The position numbers and the translations under genes are program-made. Below the pieces are notes generated by a model. It searched no databases. It saw only the letters and a program-made list of their open reading frames with translations, and had not been told where the DNA came from. From assembly GCA_012064415.1 (NCBI GenBank), contig SSNU01000062.1, positions 427,097-491,096 on the forward strand: 64,000 nucleotides of DNA, written 5' to 3'. This DNA is from Gyrodactylus bullatarudis. Taxonomy: Eukaryota; Platyhelminthes; Monogenea; Gyrodactylidea; Gyrodactylidae. Below are positions 1-10,900 of this stretch, in pieces (within the stretch, counting starts at the first letter, position 1; each line of letters begins with the position of its first letter).

Positions 1-311
1 TGATAAACGATTAGAGGATCATCCTCTTTGTAAATCTTGAAGTTTAATGCAAGCCAAATCAAGATTGCAAATGACTCCTGCAGAATCATATCAGGATTTT
101 CTGTGTTTTCTTCATAGTTTTTGTAGTACTCTAGGACTGGCAGAGAACCCCCTTGAACCTTGGCTTTTTCTCCTCCCATCCATTCACTAATTGTGATAAT
201 TTTATCTTCCCAGTTTGCACCAACATGACTCAGAATAATTCTCAAGGCTTCTCCTCTTCCATAAGTTGGAAAATATTTGATACAAAATTTATCTTTGCTA
301 ATGTTAACCAT
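1..311 (-). CDS. sigma-class glutathione S-transferase, N-terminal part (cut by window edge)
   Basis: The reverse strand reads from an ATG at 311 to the window edge without a stop (about 103 codons). It shows the thioredoxin-like N-terminal half of a sigma-class GST. The catalytic-tyrosine region reads KYFPTYGRGEALRIIL, followed by HVGANWED and then a GGSLPVLE segment carrying the cis-proline of the glutathione site. The C-terminal helical half lies outside the window. Cytosolic sigma GSTs conjugate glutathione to electrophiles or isomerise prostaglandin H. A second sigma GST follows on the same strand at 1091-1817, so this is a tandem pair. The N-terminal region is in one exon here, whereas the neighbour has an intron after 13 codons. 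I see no other start upstream in frame. Confidence 0.85.
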   Translation of the reverse strand, partial: MVNISKDKFCIKYFPTYGRGEALRIILSHVGANWEDKIITISEWMGGEKAKVQGGSLPVLEYYKNYEENTENPDMILQESFAILIWLALNFKIYKEDDPLIVY

Positions 312-1090
312 ATTTAATGTTGCCAAACTGAGGTTTTTACAATTTATATATGTTGGATAGTCTCAAAATGCTCTTATAAACAACTCTCATAAATAGAGGC
401 ATATCTGCCATGAAATAAATTTTGTTTAATTCATTTGTTTCAATTACAAAGGGAAAATTCAATTTTAAAGTTTTTCTACAGTTGAGTCAAGACATAATGG
501 CCCCAGTTCACTAAATTAGTATAAAAATAAATTAAAATGTTACTGGTACTTGTAGTAAGTTACTACTAGTAACTACATTCAAGTTGAATGATTCAACCAT
601 ATAGAATTTAACTACAGTGGGCACCAGACAAATATCAACTTGATATTATCAAGTATTCTTAAGAATAAAAAAGAATTCATTGTGATGACCAGAGAGCATA
701 ATTATTTGATTATAATTAAGTATGAAAAATAAAATATCCTTTCAAAACTATTTTGTATGTTGCTACTTGTAAGCGACGGATCAAAATCAGGAATTTGGTT
801 CTCTTAATCGAGGGGGGTGAATTTTTATACTGGATTCAAACAGACTCATCTTAAAGATTAATGACTAAAATTTTCATAGGTAATCAAGGTAAGAAAATTA
901 CAGTCGGTGCCAAAACTGGGTGAACAATGTTCACTGAACAATAGATATGATCATATTTTTATTACTTTGTATAGTTAGAAAGCTTAGCTCTATTCTTAAA
1001 ATTTAATTATTCAATGGCTGAATTTCATGATGTTTGAAAAAGATTATTTATTAGTTAAAGAAAACTACATTATTAGTAGTAGAGGAAAAA
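312..1090. other. intergenic, between two tandem GST genes
   Basis: A+T-rich DNA holding the promoter side of the first GST and the 3' end of the second. A reverse-strand AATAAA (plus-strand tttatt at 1047-1052) lies about 40 bases after the second GST's stop and is a good polyadenylation signal. I see no coding sequence here. Confidence 0.5.
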
Positions 1091-1817
1091 TCAAAGTTTA
1101 TATTGGAATGGCGGTCTTGAATCCAGGTAAGCTTTGAGATTGGGTGATTCCTTGAGAATATTTTCAAAATATTCTACAAGCTTCGGGGCCTCTTTATTGA
1201 GAATATCCTCATCATTAAGTTTTACACGTACAATGGTAGCAACAGCAAACAAATCAGCAGCTGTGATTGATTTTTGAACAAAATACTTTCCTTCGCCTTC
1301 CTTGTTATCTTCAAGGACTTTGGTCAACTTTTTGAGAAGAGTTGGCAAAAGATTTTCCCTAATTTTCTTCTCTAATTCAGCTTTATCTTCATCTTTGGCA
1401 TGAAACAGGTCAACACGACATTTTCCAATGTCATTGCAAATTCCCATGACCATTTTTAATTGATAATGAAGGTATGGACATTCTACAGCATAGAGTTTAC
1501 TCTTTAATGCAAGCATTGCGAATATTGCTTCAGATTCCATCAAGACCATTGATGGTTCCGTCTCATCTCCATTGAGAAAGACTTCCAAAACTGGCAGGCA
1601 ACCCCCTGGAGTCTTTGGTTTGATCTCTGGCCATTCACTCATGCTGATAGATGTATCCTCCCATTTGGCTCCAATGTGCGCCAAAATGCATCTTATTGAC
1701 TCTGCTTTTCCATAAGCAGGGAAATATTTGAGCTTTAAAAAGGGAGAAATGATGAATATCAGAATGAATATAACTCACATTAAACTTGGTTTTTGTCAAG
1801 TCACAAGAGATATGCAT
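1091..1817 (-). CDS. sigma-class glutathione S-transferase
   Basis: Two coding exons, 1779-1817 and 1091-1732 on the reverse strand, joined by a 46-nt GT-AG intron, give 226 aa. The first exon encodes MHISCDLTKTKFN. The second opens with LKYFPAYGKAESIR, the glutathione-binding tyrosine region, then IGAKWED and a GGCLPVLE turn. The C-terminal helical domain (about residues 100-226) has the N-capping stretch SITAADLFAVAT typical of GSTs. The length is slightly above the usual 200-210 aa of sigma GSTs because of the N-terminal extension. The frame before the splice acceptor has no ATG, so the two-exon model is preferred to a single-exon start. A CCAAT-type box (cattggtcaa, about 1880-1889) lies 60-70 bp upstream. 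Function is glutathione transfer or isomerisation in the cytosol, inferred from the family. Confidence 0.9.
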
Positions 1818-4800
1818 GATTTAAGTTGAATAAACAACGCTATAGATCAAGACTATTTATTATGAAATTTGTTAAATTCTCATTGGTCAATTTCATTGAA
1901 TGATTTTGGCCACATATTTCTGTTATATCTTGTATAATCTAACCTTTCTCTCAATAGAATTCATTCTACAAATTAGAAATTTTTTCATGAGTCACACAAC
2001 CAGCTCATACACCTCAAGTCATTAGTGTTGCAAAATATGAAATCTAAAAAAATTTATTTTTCATACTTCAAATTAGTGAAAATTAACTTGACCAAGTAAG
2101 TTAGTCAAGATGGTTTCAGAAGGTTTTCGTCTGGGATTAATTTGGTGTGTTATAGGGGTCTTTTGAGTACTAAATTTCCTAGAATAGTAAGCAGTCTAGC
2201 CTAGAAAATCAGATCGGATAGAGAAGATTCGAAGCCAAATACTCTGAAGATAAATTTTTATTCTGATTGAAATGCGTGTCTATTCAAAATTATTCAATGA
2301 CCTAGTCGTCAAAATAACTTTTTCTCATACAAAAATTACAGTTGGAATTTGATTTTGAACGATCACATGTGATACAATTAATGAATCTACAATAAAAATA
2401 TACGAAATTTATACATTTATTCTTTGAATAATGCAAATTTATTCAGATAACTGGTAAATTAACTTTATTTCCAAATTCTTGATAATTTCGATATACTCGT
2501 TTGAAGAAAAGAAAATGTTGAATCAAGACTAATCGTATAGATTTCGATGGTCCTTCTAAAGGGTCTTCTCAGAGGTAGTCTTTCGTGTATTATCCTTCAT
2601 CCTTAGACTCTAAAAGTCTAACAGAGATTTTGAGTTAAAATTTCTTGTTAGTTTTCTTTACCCCGCGGTGTAAGAGTATGATTCTTTCAGTAAATACTAC
2701 TTAAATCAAAACTTAAAAGAATTTTTTAACTAGAAACATGATTTGGAAAAGGCTTTCGGACTCAATCTCTTCTCATTGTGACCGTTCTGTATTTGAGTTA
2801 AAGTAACACTGTAAACAAATTCATTTCACACGGTACTCTCGCTGTATCAGTGAGTCATTAGACTTCTAATATTTTTCATATTCACCAATCTGGAAAACAA
2901 ATTATTTGAAAATCAAGCATTGAATCAAAAGAGATAGAGTTCACAGAATAAAATCAACGGGGTCACGTGAAAAATAAAAATTTATATATTTTTTGATAGA
3001 CCTGAACTCTATTTAAAGTGAGTATTCTTGCTTGCAAAGAATTTAACAAAAAAAAACACTTTCTCATTTAATAGAAATACTGATTGGTCCAGATTGTAAT
3101 TTGGACCCCTTTACTTCAATGGTACGATAAGTTCTTGTTGAAAATTTGAGACCATGAAGAAACATGAATATAATTTTGATGAACTTGTCGTACCACCATA
3201 GAAAGCACGCAAAGATAATGAAGAAGATAATATCGAATTTTGAATCCACTCTTTCTACTTATTCTTTGCTCAAGTTCGATTTTTATATTTTTGAATCAAA
3301 ATAAAGGGCTCTGCAAGGAGGAAAATTTAACAAAAATTAATTAGAGGAATTATTATTATCAATTAATATTGAATTATAATTCAGTTTAATTTTTGAGAAG
3401 ATTATATATACTAGATTTTTATTCGAAATAGTTAATAAGCGTATTTTGATTATCGGGTAAACAAGATAATAAGCAAATTTTGGCAATTTTTTATCATTAA
3501 AATGAGAAAAGTTAATTCGAAATCTGGTGTGAAGGGGGAGGAGTATATTGAGCAAAATTCATTATCCTCTAACTGACTGCAGATGATAATGGCCATTTGG
3601 TTGAGCAGAAAACTTGGAGTATAGAAACGCAGAGGCTGAGATGAGCCTAAGCCAAAGAGGAAATAGTATGAGACGATCAAGTAACTCGTTATAAGGGAGA
3701 GGGCCAAAGCATTCTCTAAGATATGTTTTCTTAAATTAAGGACATAAAAGATATTAATTGATTGAAATTTTCAAAATTGAAATTTTCAAAATTGAAATCT
3801 AGTTAAAAAATCAATAATGATTTACGATAGTTGTCTGCGTGTGATGAAGTTTTATCTATAGTTAATAATTGTGTAACGGAGAAAAATTTCAAAAAATCAT
3901 TATATGAATGAGTCAGAGTCTACCTTCCAAGCTTTTGCTCTGGCTCGAAATACTCGAATCAAGATATTAATTTGTAATCGCATAGTAGTCATGTGTTCAT
4001 GTTTTAATTGATTCAAATGAGTCGGTATATCAAGGGCAGTGTTCCCTGGACTATTCTTCAAGAGTTCAAAATTACTGTAACGTTTTTCATTAAAAAATTT
4101 TTAATCACATGCTTTTAAAAGACAAGAATAGAAACCATTATTTTTTCTGTCGCATTGAGCTGATAAAAAACGTTCGATATTTGAGAAAAAGGTCAAAACT
4201 CAAATAATCACCCAGGAATATGATGCGTACAAGTATAAGAGAGAAAATTTATTCGAGTTTTTCATTGAGCTAGTCCAAGATTAGCATGAATTGAAAAGTT
4301 GTTGTCTTGTCACATTCGCTGGAGGGAGTGTTTGTCCTTTAGATAAATTTATTCAATAAACAGCAACGAAACAAAAGAATATAAAAATTAATTTTTTTTC
4401 TCTAAAGTTTTAGAGGATGTTACAATGATCCTTAAAATCAACTTTTGATCCCTCTCTCACGTTAAAATCAGTGAAAATTTTCAACTCAAAGTTCAAAAAA
4501 ATGGTAATTTGGCGCTACTTCAAGATTTCCTTAAAAATTGATTTTTTATAAATTTTCTTTCTCTGCAATCTGAAAGAGGGCCTCATGATCTAGATTTCAA
4601 AAACTCTTAATCAAATTCGATTTCTTGATGAAAAAATTTAGAATTATGTAAAAATCATTAATTCCCATCTTCATATTAACTAGGTATAGTAGTAAGATCA
4701 AAATTTACTGTTTTTTATACCAAAACGTAAATCTTCCTTATAAAAATTTGATCCGCTTTTGATGTCATCTGTATTATTTTTTATTATACAAATATGACCC

Positions 4801-5352
4801 TCTATTCAGCTTGGTAAATTGTAATACATTGTACATTGAAATTATTTATTGATGTTTAGAATTTGTAGATCAAGTAGAAAATGATGGCTTAAAAGGATTC
4901 AAGCCACAAACTTTGTATTACACAGTGTGTGTATTGAATTATTCTTTTTTCTGACCTTATTCAGTTTCTTAAAACTTTAAATTTTTTGATTAAAATAGGA
5001 ATTTTCCCTGTAAAAAAAATGTGAAAAATTTCCTTAAATTGTTAACGTATTGCATGTATTTTTATTTAAAGACGCAATTTATTAATAATTTATTTATTTA
5101 TTAAATTATAAAAAATCCTACTGAAGAAGTTTTTATAAACGTTTTAAATTAAATAAACTAAATACCTTGTTTATTATCAAACTTAACTGGCTTTAAAGTA
5201 TTGAAGAAATTAACACAAATAAGTTGAAAATATTTTGATGCTTCAAAGTTTTGTTCATAGCTTGGTTTCTTTGAATTCGGCTGTTCACTTACCAAGATTT
5301 GAAATGAACAAATAAGTTTTTCATAGTTGATTTTTAATATTCTAAAGATATA
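1818..5352. other. 3.5-kb intergenic region, no gene recognised
   Basis: Very A+T-rich. Open frames on the reverse strand at 3064-3249 and 3337-3707 have no ATG start and no family resemblance, so I do not call them genes. A short tandem repeat of a 15-base unit (tgaaattttcaaaat) sits at about 3764-3797. Confidence 0.4.
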
Positions 5353-5760
5353 ATGAAAATAGAATTCGAAAATCCAGAACTAGATTATCAGAGTGATGAT
5401 AATGATTCTCCTCCTTCTAAAAGGTCCAAAGGGCGTCAGAAAATACCTATCGAATATATAGATGTCAAACAAAAAAGATTTGCTACTTTTTCTAAGCGAA
5501 AAACTGGACTTATGAAAAAAGCTTTTGAACTATCTAAACTAACTAAGGCGGAAATACTTCTTTTAGTAGCGTCAGAAACAAATCATGTTTATACTTTCGC
5601 TACTGACGAGTTCAAGGGAATTTTAGAATCAGAAAATGGCAAAAAGCTCATAGCTGATCGTCTTAAAAGCTTTAAAGATAAATCTGCACAGTCAGCATCC
5701 GAAGAGAGTGAAAAATTACAAGATGCGACATCAAATCCAGATCAAATAAATATTCCCTAG
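5353..5760 (+). CDS. short SRF-type MADS-box protein
   Basis: A single-exon ORF of 135 aa from an ATG to TAG. Residues about 26-110 are an SRF-type MADS box plus the start of the SAM extension. It contains GRQKIPIEYID, the recognition-helix motif FSKRKTGLMKKAFELS, and LLLVASE followed by HVYTFAT, all diagnostic of serum response factor rather than MEF2. SRF binds CArG boxes as a dimer in the nucleus. The protein ends about 25 residues after the core, so the long transactivation domain usual for SRF (about 500 aa in vertebrates) is absent. It could be a diverged paralogue, a retrogene (no introns), or the only SRF of a reduced genome. A short acidic, serine-rich head precedes the box. The tail-to-tail neighbour is a TBP-type gene ending 118 bp downstream. 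Confidence 0.85.
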   Translation: MKIEFENPELDYQSDDNDSPPSKRSKGRQKIPIEYIDVKQKRFATFSKRKTGLMKKAFELSKLTKAEILLLVASETNHVYTFATDEFKGILESENGKKLIADRLKSFKDKSAQSASEESEKLQDATSNPDQINIP

Positions 5761-5878
5761 CAGGACTAATAACTTTTAGTGACCAAAAGAAGCCTTGAAA
5801 TTTTCATTTCTGAAACACAATTTCTAAGAAAAAATAAGTATTTGAAAAATATATATTTTGATATTTTATTAGAAATCA

Positions 5879-6497
5879 TTATTTTGATTTTTTATATTTA
5901 ATCAGTACTGGATAAATACAATTCAGGGCTTCGTGGATCATATCCATTGACTTGGCTCCAGTTATAATCATTTTGCCAGTAACAAAGATTAATATTGATA
6001 GCCTTGGATTCAAAAATCTATAAATTAGGCCGGGAAAAATTTCGGGTTCGTATTGTGCCATCGGTTCATTGGCCTTCAGTAAAGATTCAAGCCTAATAGG
6101 GAACTTTACATCTGTAACTGCAACAATATTCTGTATTTTGAAATTGTTGAATGACACATCAAATCCAATCTTTTGAATAATTCGGGCACATTTTCTCGTA
6201 CCTAAATGCGAATCTTCAGCACATTTTGAGCCCGTGGTTACAACTTTACCATTGCGAAATACAACACATGATATTTTTGGTTCCCTTATACGAATTATAA
6301 CAGCCGGGAATCTTTTTGGATTATATTCAGCATTTCTTGTATAAAGAACTATTTTTCTCAATTCTAGTTTGCAACCAAGATCAACTGTTGTAACAATATT
6401 ACTGAAAAAAATAAGCCTTAATAACTCACTGAACAACAGGATAAGGAATATCGTCTAGAATAGGAATTTTGGGTTTAAAAGCCTCTTGGTAAGTCAT
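5879..6497 (-). CDS. divergent TATA-binding protein or TBP-related factor
   Basis: Exons 6430-6497 and 5879-6401 on the reverse strand, joined by a 28-nt intron (6402-6429), give 196 aa. The first 23 residues are a short leader. The rest is the two-repeat TBP saddle, with NIVTTVDLGCKLEL, RNAEYNPKRFPAV and RIREP in repeat 1, and DVKFPIRLE, YEPEIFPGLIYR and ITGAK in repeat 2. The four DNA-intercalating phenylalanines are kept (KRF, VVF, EIF and LIF contexts). Surface positions differ more than is usual among animal TBPs, so this may be a TRF-type paralogue or a fast-evolving true TBP. The long N-terminal domain of most animal TBPs is missing. The in-frame sequence upstream of the ATG has no other ATG before a stop. 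A reverse AATAAA lies about 8 bases past the stop codon. The start is 147 bp from the divergent V-ATPase gene. Confidence 0.88.
6402..6429 (-). other. 28-nt intron of the TBP-type gene
   Basis: Starts GTGAGT and ends TTTCAG on the reverse strand. Removing it joins the leader to the conserved saddle (VVH then NIVTTV). Reading through leaves the saddle frame without any ATG. Confidence 0.8.
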
Positions 6498-6644
6498 GAC
6501 TCCATCGAAATACTTTGCTAAGTTATCAGTGGCAATCAATAATTGTAATTTTTTGAGAATGTATGTATATTAAACAAACTGTTCTGCGAATTATTTTCTG
6601 GAAGTATTGTTTTTTTCGATTTCATCATTACTATTTTTCAAAAA
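6498..6644. promoter_or_regulatory. 147-bp shared promoter region of the TBP-type gene and V-ATPase D
   Basis: The two start codons face away from each other with only 147 bp between them. Both 5' untranslated regions and both core promoters must fit in this space, so shared regulation is likely but not shown. No clear TATA box is visible. Confidence 0.5.
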
Positions 6645-7456
6645 ATGTCGGGAAAAGATCGTATTAACATATTTCCTTCGAGAATGTAAGACTTAATTAT
6701 TATTCATAGGGCTCAAACTCTGATGAAAACACGTCTTAAAGGGGCAGAAAAAGGTCATAGTTTGCTAAAGAAAAAAGCAGATGCACTTAGCCTTAGATTC
6801 AGATCAATTCTTAAAAAGATTGTTGAAGTAACTTGAAAATTTAATCTCACTTTTAGACTAAACAAGTCATGGGTGATGTTATGAAAGAAGCTCAGTTTTC
6901 TCTTGCAACTGCCAAATTCGCCTCTGGTGATATTAATCAAATTGTTCTTCATGATGTTACTAAAGCTCAAGTTAAAGTCAAAACTGGAAAAGATAATGTT
7001 GCTGGTGTTATCCTACCTCAGTTCAACATGATTGTTGAAGGCTCTAATACCTATGAATTAACTGGATTATCTCGAGGTGGCCAGCAAATTGACAAGCTCA
7101 AGAAGAGTTATCTGAAAGCTTTGGAATTACTGGTTTCTTTGGCCTCTCTCCAAACTTCATTTATTACTCTTGACGAAGTGATAAAGGTAACTAATCGAAG
7201 AGTTAACGCTATTGAGCATGTGATTATTCCAAAAATTGAGAGAACCCTTCACTATATTATACAGGAACTTGATGAAAGAGAACGTGAGGAATTCTTCCGC
7301 TTGAAAAAAATTCAACAAAAGAAGAAAGAAATTCGAGCTATCAAAGAAGCTCAAGCCCAACTGCATAACAAGAAAGTCGTGAGAAATGATAAAACTTGCA
7401 TTCAAGAGCCAAAAAATCTTTTAATTTCTGAGGATCAAAACGATTTACTATTTTAA
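6645..7456 (+). CDS. ATP6V1D: V-type proton ATPase subunit D
   Basis: Three exons, 6645-6685, 6710-6827 and 6857-7456, give 252 aa, close to the usual 245-260. The family N-terminus MSGKDR, then [51 protein letters not shown] and [16 protein letters not shown] are all present in order. Subunit D is the central-stalk shaft of the V1 sector. It is two long antiparallel helices that rotate inside the A3B3 head and couple ATP hydrolysis to proton pumping into endomembrane compartments. The two introns are only 24 nt (6686-6709) and 29 nt (6828-6856). Their positions are forced by the highly conserved residues on both sides. The C-terminal tail after about residue 225 is not conserved. Confidence 0.97.
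6686..6709 (+). other. 24-nt intron of V-ATPase subunit D
   Basis: Begins GTAAGA and ends CATAG. It interrupts the invariant methionine codon of SRMAQTL (AT|G). This is the shortest intron in the window. Confidence 0.88.
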
Positions 7457-7933
7457 TTTGGTGTCTTCTACAACAGTGTTATGATTCTACAAAAATACCT
7501 GCGCATAATATATTCCCAAAAGTGATTGACAATTTGTTATTTTTAAGAAAAATACTAAAAATATATTTACTTATTATTACATTTATCAGAGAGAAGAGAC
7601 TTTTGAATTATACATTTATTTTATTCGTTAAATCTTCAAAGTAATATCTTCAATAATAACAATAACAACTACTATGATCAGAGAAGAGAATCTGTGAAAT
7701 TCATCATTCCAATTTGATCCTTTACACGAAAGAGGATAATTCATAATAGCTGTACGGTAATAAGCATTTTGTGGCATCTCTCTACCCTCGTAGTAGAGTT
7801 TAAATCTTTAGATTTTCTGTTTTTTATATAAAAAAATAAATAGTAGTATTTGATTGAATTCAAAATCCCTTCTCAGTTTAAAGGGATCAAGTCTATTGCA
7901 TAAAATCTCTGAGGGCTCTGGATATACATTAGT
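7457..7933. other. convergent 3' ends of V-ATPase D and the SK channel gene
   Basis: A+T-rich 3' untranslated sequence between two tail-to-tail genes. No further gene is seen. Confidence 0.4.
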
Positions 7934-10900
7934 TTAACTTTTTCTGCACCAAATCCTGTGGAAAAGAAGCAGATTAGAAGAAAAACTAACTCTAATATTT
8001 TGTAAAATATTCTCCAAATTTTCCATTCGTCTTTGGATGCAATCTTGACGTAGGGAAACTGCAACCACTGTCTCAAAAACGTTTGCTTGTAACTAAATAA
8101 AAGATATCATGAATATACTAACAAGTAGTTAGGGAATAATAAAAAAACAAACTTTTGTAAAGTCAACCAAGGAATTTGACTCATCCTGTAATTCTCTCTG
8201 CATAACTTTCATTTGGCGTAGTCTAGATGAAAATCAAAGTGAAAATGTTTTTAAGAAATACTAGAACATTCTTACCCATGAATAGCACGTAGAAATTTTC
8301 TCTGATGCAATCGAATTTTTCCTGGATTAACGTTTTTTGTCAACTTTGTATGTTTGTAAATTAACCAAGTCTCTCTTAGTACGTTAGCAGCATAATATTT
8401 CATCTATTTAAAATTTTTATTACTACATAAACAAGAAAAAATATTGTCCTAGAAAAAACTTGCATTTTTCGAGAGCTTATTCGATGTCATAAAGTGAATA
8501 ACATATTTCTCCGCTTTTGATAACTCCAGTTTACGTGAGAATACAGCCACAACCAATGCTGTACAAGCGGAACCCTAAATAATCAATTAATTGAACTCAA
8601 AATTTTCCCAGGAATTTTCATCTTCAAATTTACCATAAGTCCACAAGAGATTGCAATGATTTTGCCACACTGTGTAACGGGAACAATGTCTCCATATCCT
8701 ATACTCAAAAAGGTCACGGCAATCAGCCAACCACATTTGAATAAATCAGGTTGATCAATTTGTCTTCTATAGTAGGAGGAAAAGAGAAATTGCATCATAA
8801 TTCATAAAGGAATTTGTTAATTTTACAAACCTTTCGCAAGCCCTCAGAGTCCACGTCATGACAACCCAACACGTCAAGATGAATATGAACAATACAGTGC
8901 CTGGGAAGACTGTCATCAGAGTTTTGAGGACAAAACGAACATCGAAGCTAATCTAAAAAGAATACCATATTTTGTTTCTAATAAAAAATATTCAAAAAAT
9001 ACTTGGCACTAAATTCTTGAATTAAATTCCTACCAAAGATTTTTCACATATTTACATGTAATTAATCTAAAGCCGAAAATACTGTAATGAAAGTACCTGT
9101 AATACAAGAATTGAAAGTTAAAATGCTAATCAAAAAAGAAAAATTAACAGGTTTATTTGGTGAATATCATCATCACCAGCAGTTTTCATCAACATTAAAT
9201 GTTGCGCTTTTGGTTTTCCTTTCTTTTCCCACACAGCTGGTATTTTTTATCCCAGGAAAATCTAGTTACAAATTAAATTATAGAATATATTATATACAGA
9301 TATTAACACATAGCAAAAAGGGCAATTGTAATGTTTCGAAGGAGAAATATGTAATTAACATGGTGTTGTACCCTCTTGTCTATCTAAAAATGAAATGTTT
9401 TTCATCTCCAATCAAAACACAAAAGCAAGAACAAAAGTATATATAGTACCGAGTTATCTAATAATTTAATATCCAATATACAGAGTTGCTTACTTTGCTT
9501 TCATTCGACGAGACTTTAGCGAGAACAGCATAGTTTAGGGCAAAATCTTGATCTGATTTTTTTTCAGCTTTCACCCCCACCACATTACATTCAGTTGGAA
9601 AAAAATCTTTTTCCTTTGTAAATATCACCAATGACATGTTGTTTTCATGGAGATATTTTAATTTTTCTTCCTTTTTGAGATCAAGATAACATAAAGCAAA
9701 CTTTTCTATTTAACTTTTTACATTAATGACTTTTCAGAATTCCCCTTATCAAAAATAGCAATGATGAAAAACAAGCAATTTCAACATACCTTATTCATAG
9801 CTCCGATGCTTCGTGAACCGGCATCGTTGAACATTTTCCCGTGTAGTAAGAGTACTCTGAGAACCAAATATAATCTGGAAATCATTGGCAGTGAGAGCAA
9901 TAGATAAATGTTATAATCCCTAATCATGGGAAGTTCAATTGTATCTGGTTCACATCTAACACGATAGATACCACTACGATCTGTGTGATTGTGGGCAAAG
10001 TCGCCAGGTAACGGATTGTGCCAATGAAATCCAGGGATTGGATGGAAAAAGCAGATAATAATTTCAAATATAATTTGTAGAACTCGCCAGTAGTCTACGG
10101 CTATACGCCAATCTTCTATACAATCATCACAGGAAAATACCTTGAAAAGAATATCAATTAAATACTGTATCATTTAGCATAAAAATATAGATTTCTGCAT
10201 ATTTACATAAACTCTTAATAATATTTTATACATTGACAAGTCTCGTATAATTCCTAATGAAAATGCTGAGCTTTTCATAGGAATCTTTAATCCTAATCTA
10301 AAGAACGAACTTATCCTTCATAAGCCGATGCTGCCTAGTAGAATTTGTTCAAGAATTTATTCTTATCAATCAGTATAAAAAGTAACTTGCTAGTCTGAAT
10401 GCAATATGTTCATAAATTGTTTTGATTAACTGTATGAATTTATCCATATGACTAACTATGGAAAATCATATATACCTTCCTATTACTGTAGCTGAATTTT
10501 AATAAAACAATTTCAACTATAGTTTATATTTAATTAAGAGTATTAATTTATCCTGTAACCAGATCATAAATTTCCTAGCGGTAGAAATTTACATTTTTCC
10601 AAGTGTAGACTATTAAATACTTTGTGGATCACAGCTCAATTTTTAAAAAAATTGACTTTAATACTAAACTTTAGCCAATAAAAGCATTCTTCCAAGGGAA
10701 ATTTCTAGGCATAACTGAATCTAATTTTCAATGGCCCTTGAAAATTTATACTCCTACTCTCAAATTACTTTACGATCGATCTACGTCATCCAGTGTCATA
10801 AATGTCCTTGATGTTTGTGTTTCATCAGTCGAATGTTTAAAGCCAAAGCGTCAAAAATCAATTATAATTATCCTACTGCTGACTAATGTCATGCATTTTG

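Noticed and set aside
3064..3249. Reverse-strand 61-codon frame with a hydrophobic N-terminal stretch
   Set aside because: Starts at GTG, not ATG, and resembles no protein; chance in A+T-rich DNA is likely.
3337..3707. Overlapping reverse-strand frames of 72 and 85 codons
   Set aside because: No ATG start, low complexity, no splice partners or family resemblance.
9087..9446. Plus-strand 119-codon frame in an SK intron
   Set aside because: Lysine-rich, no motif, antisense to a well-supported gene, composition like its flanks.
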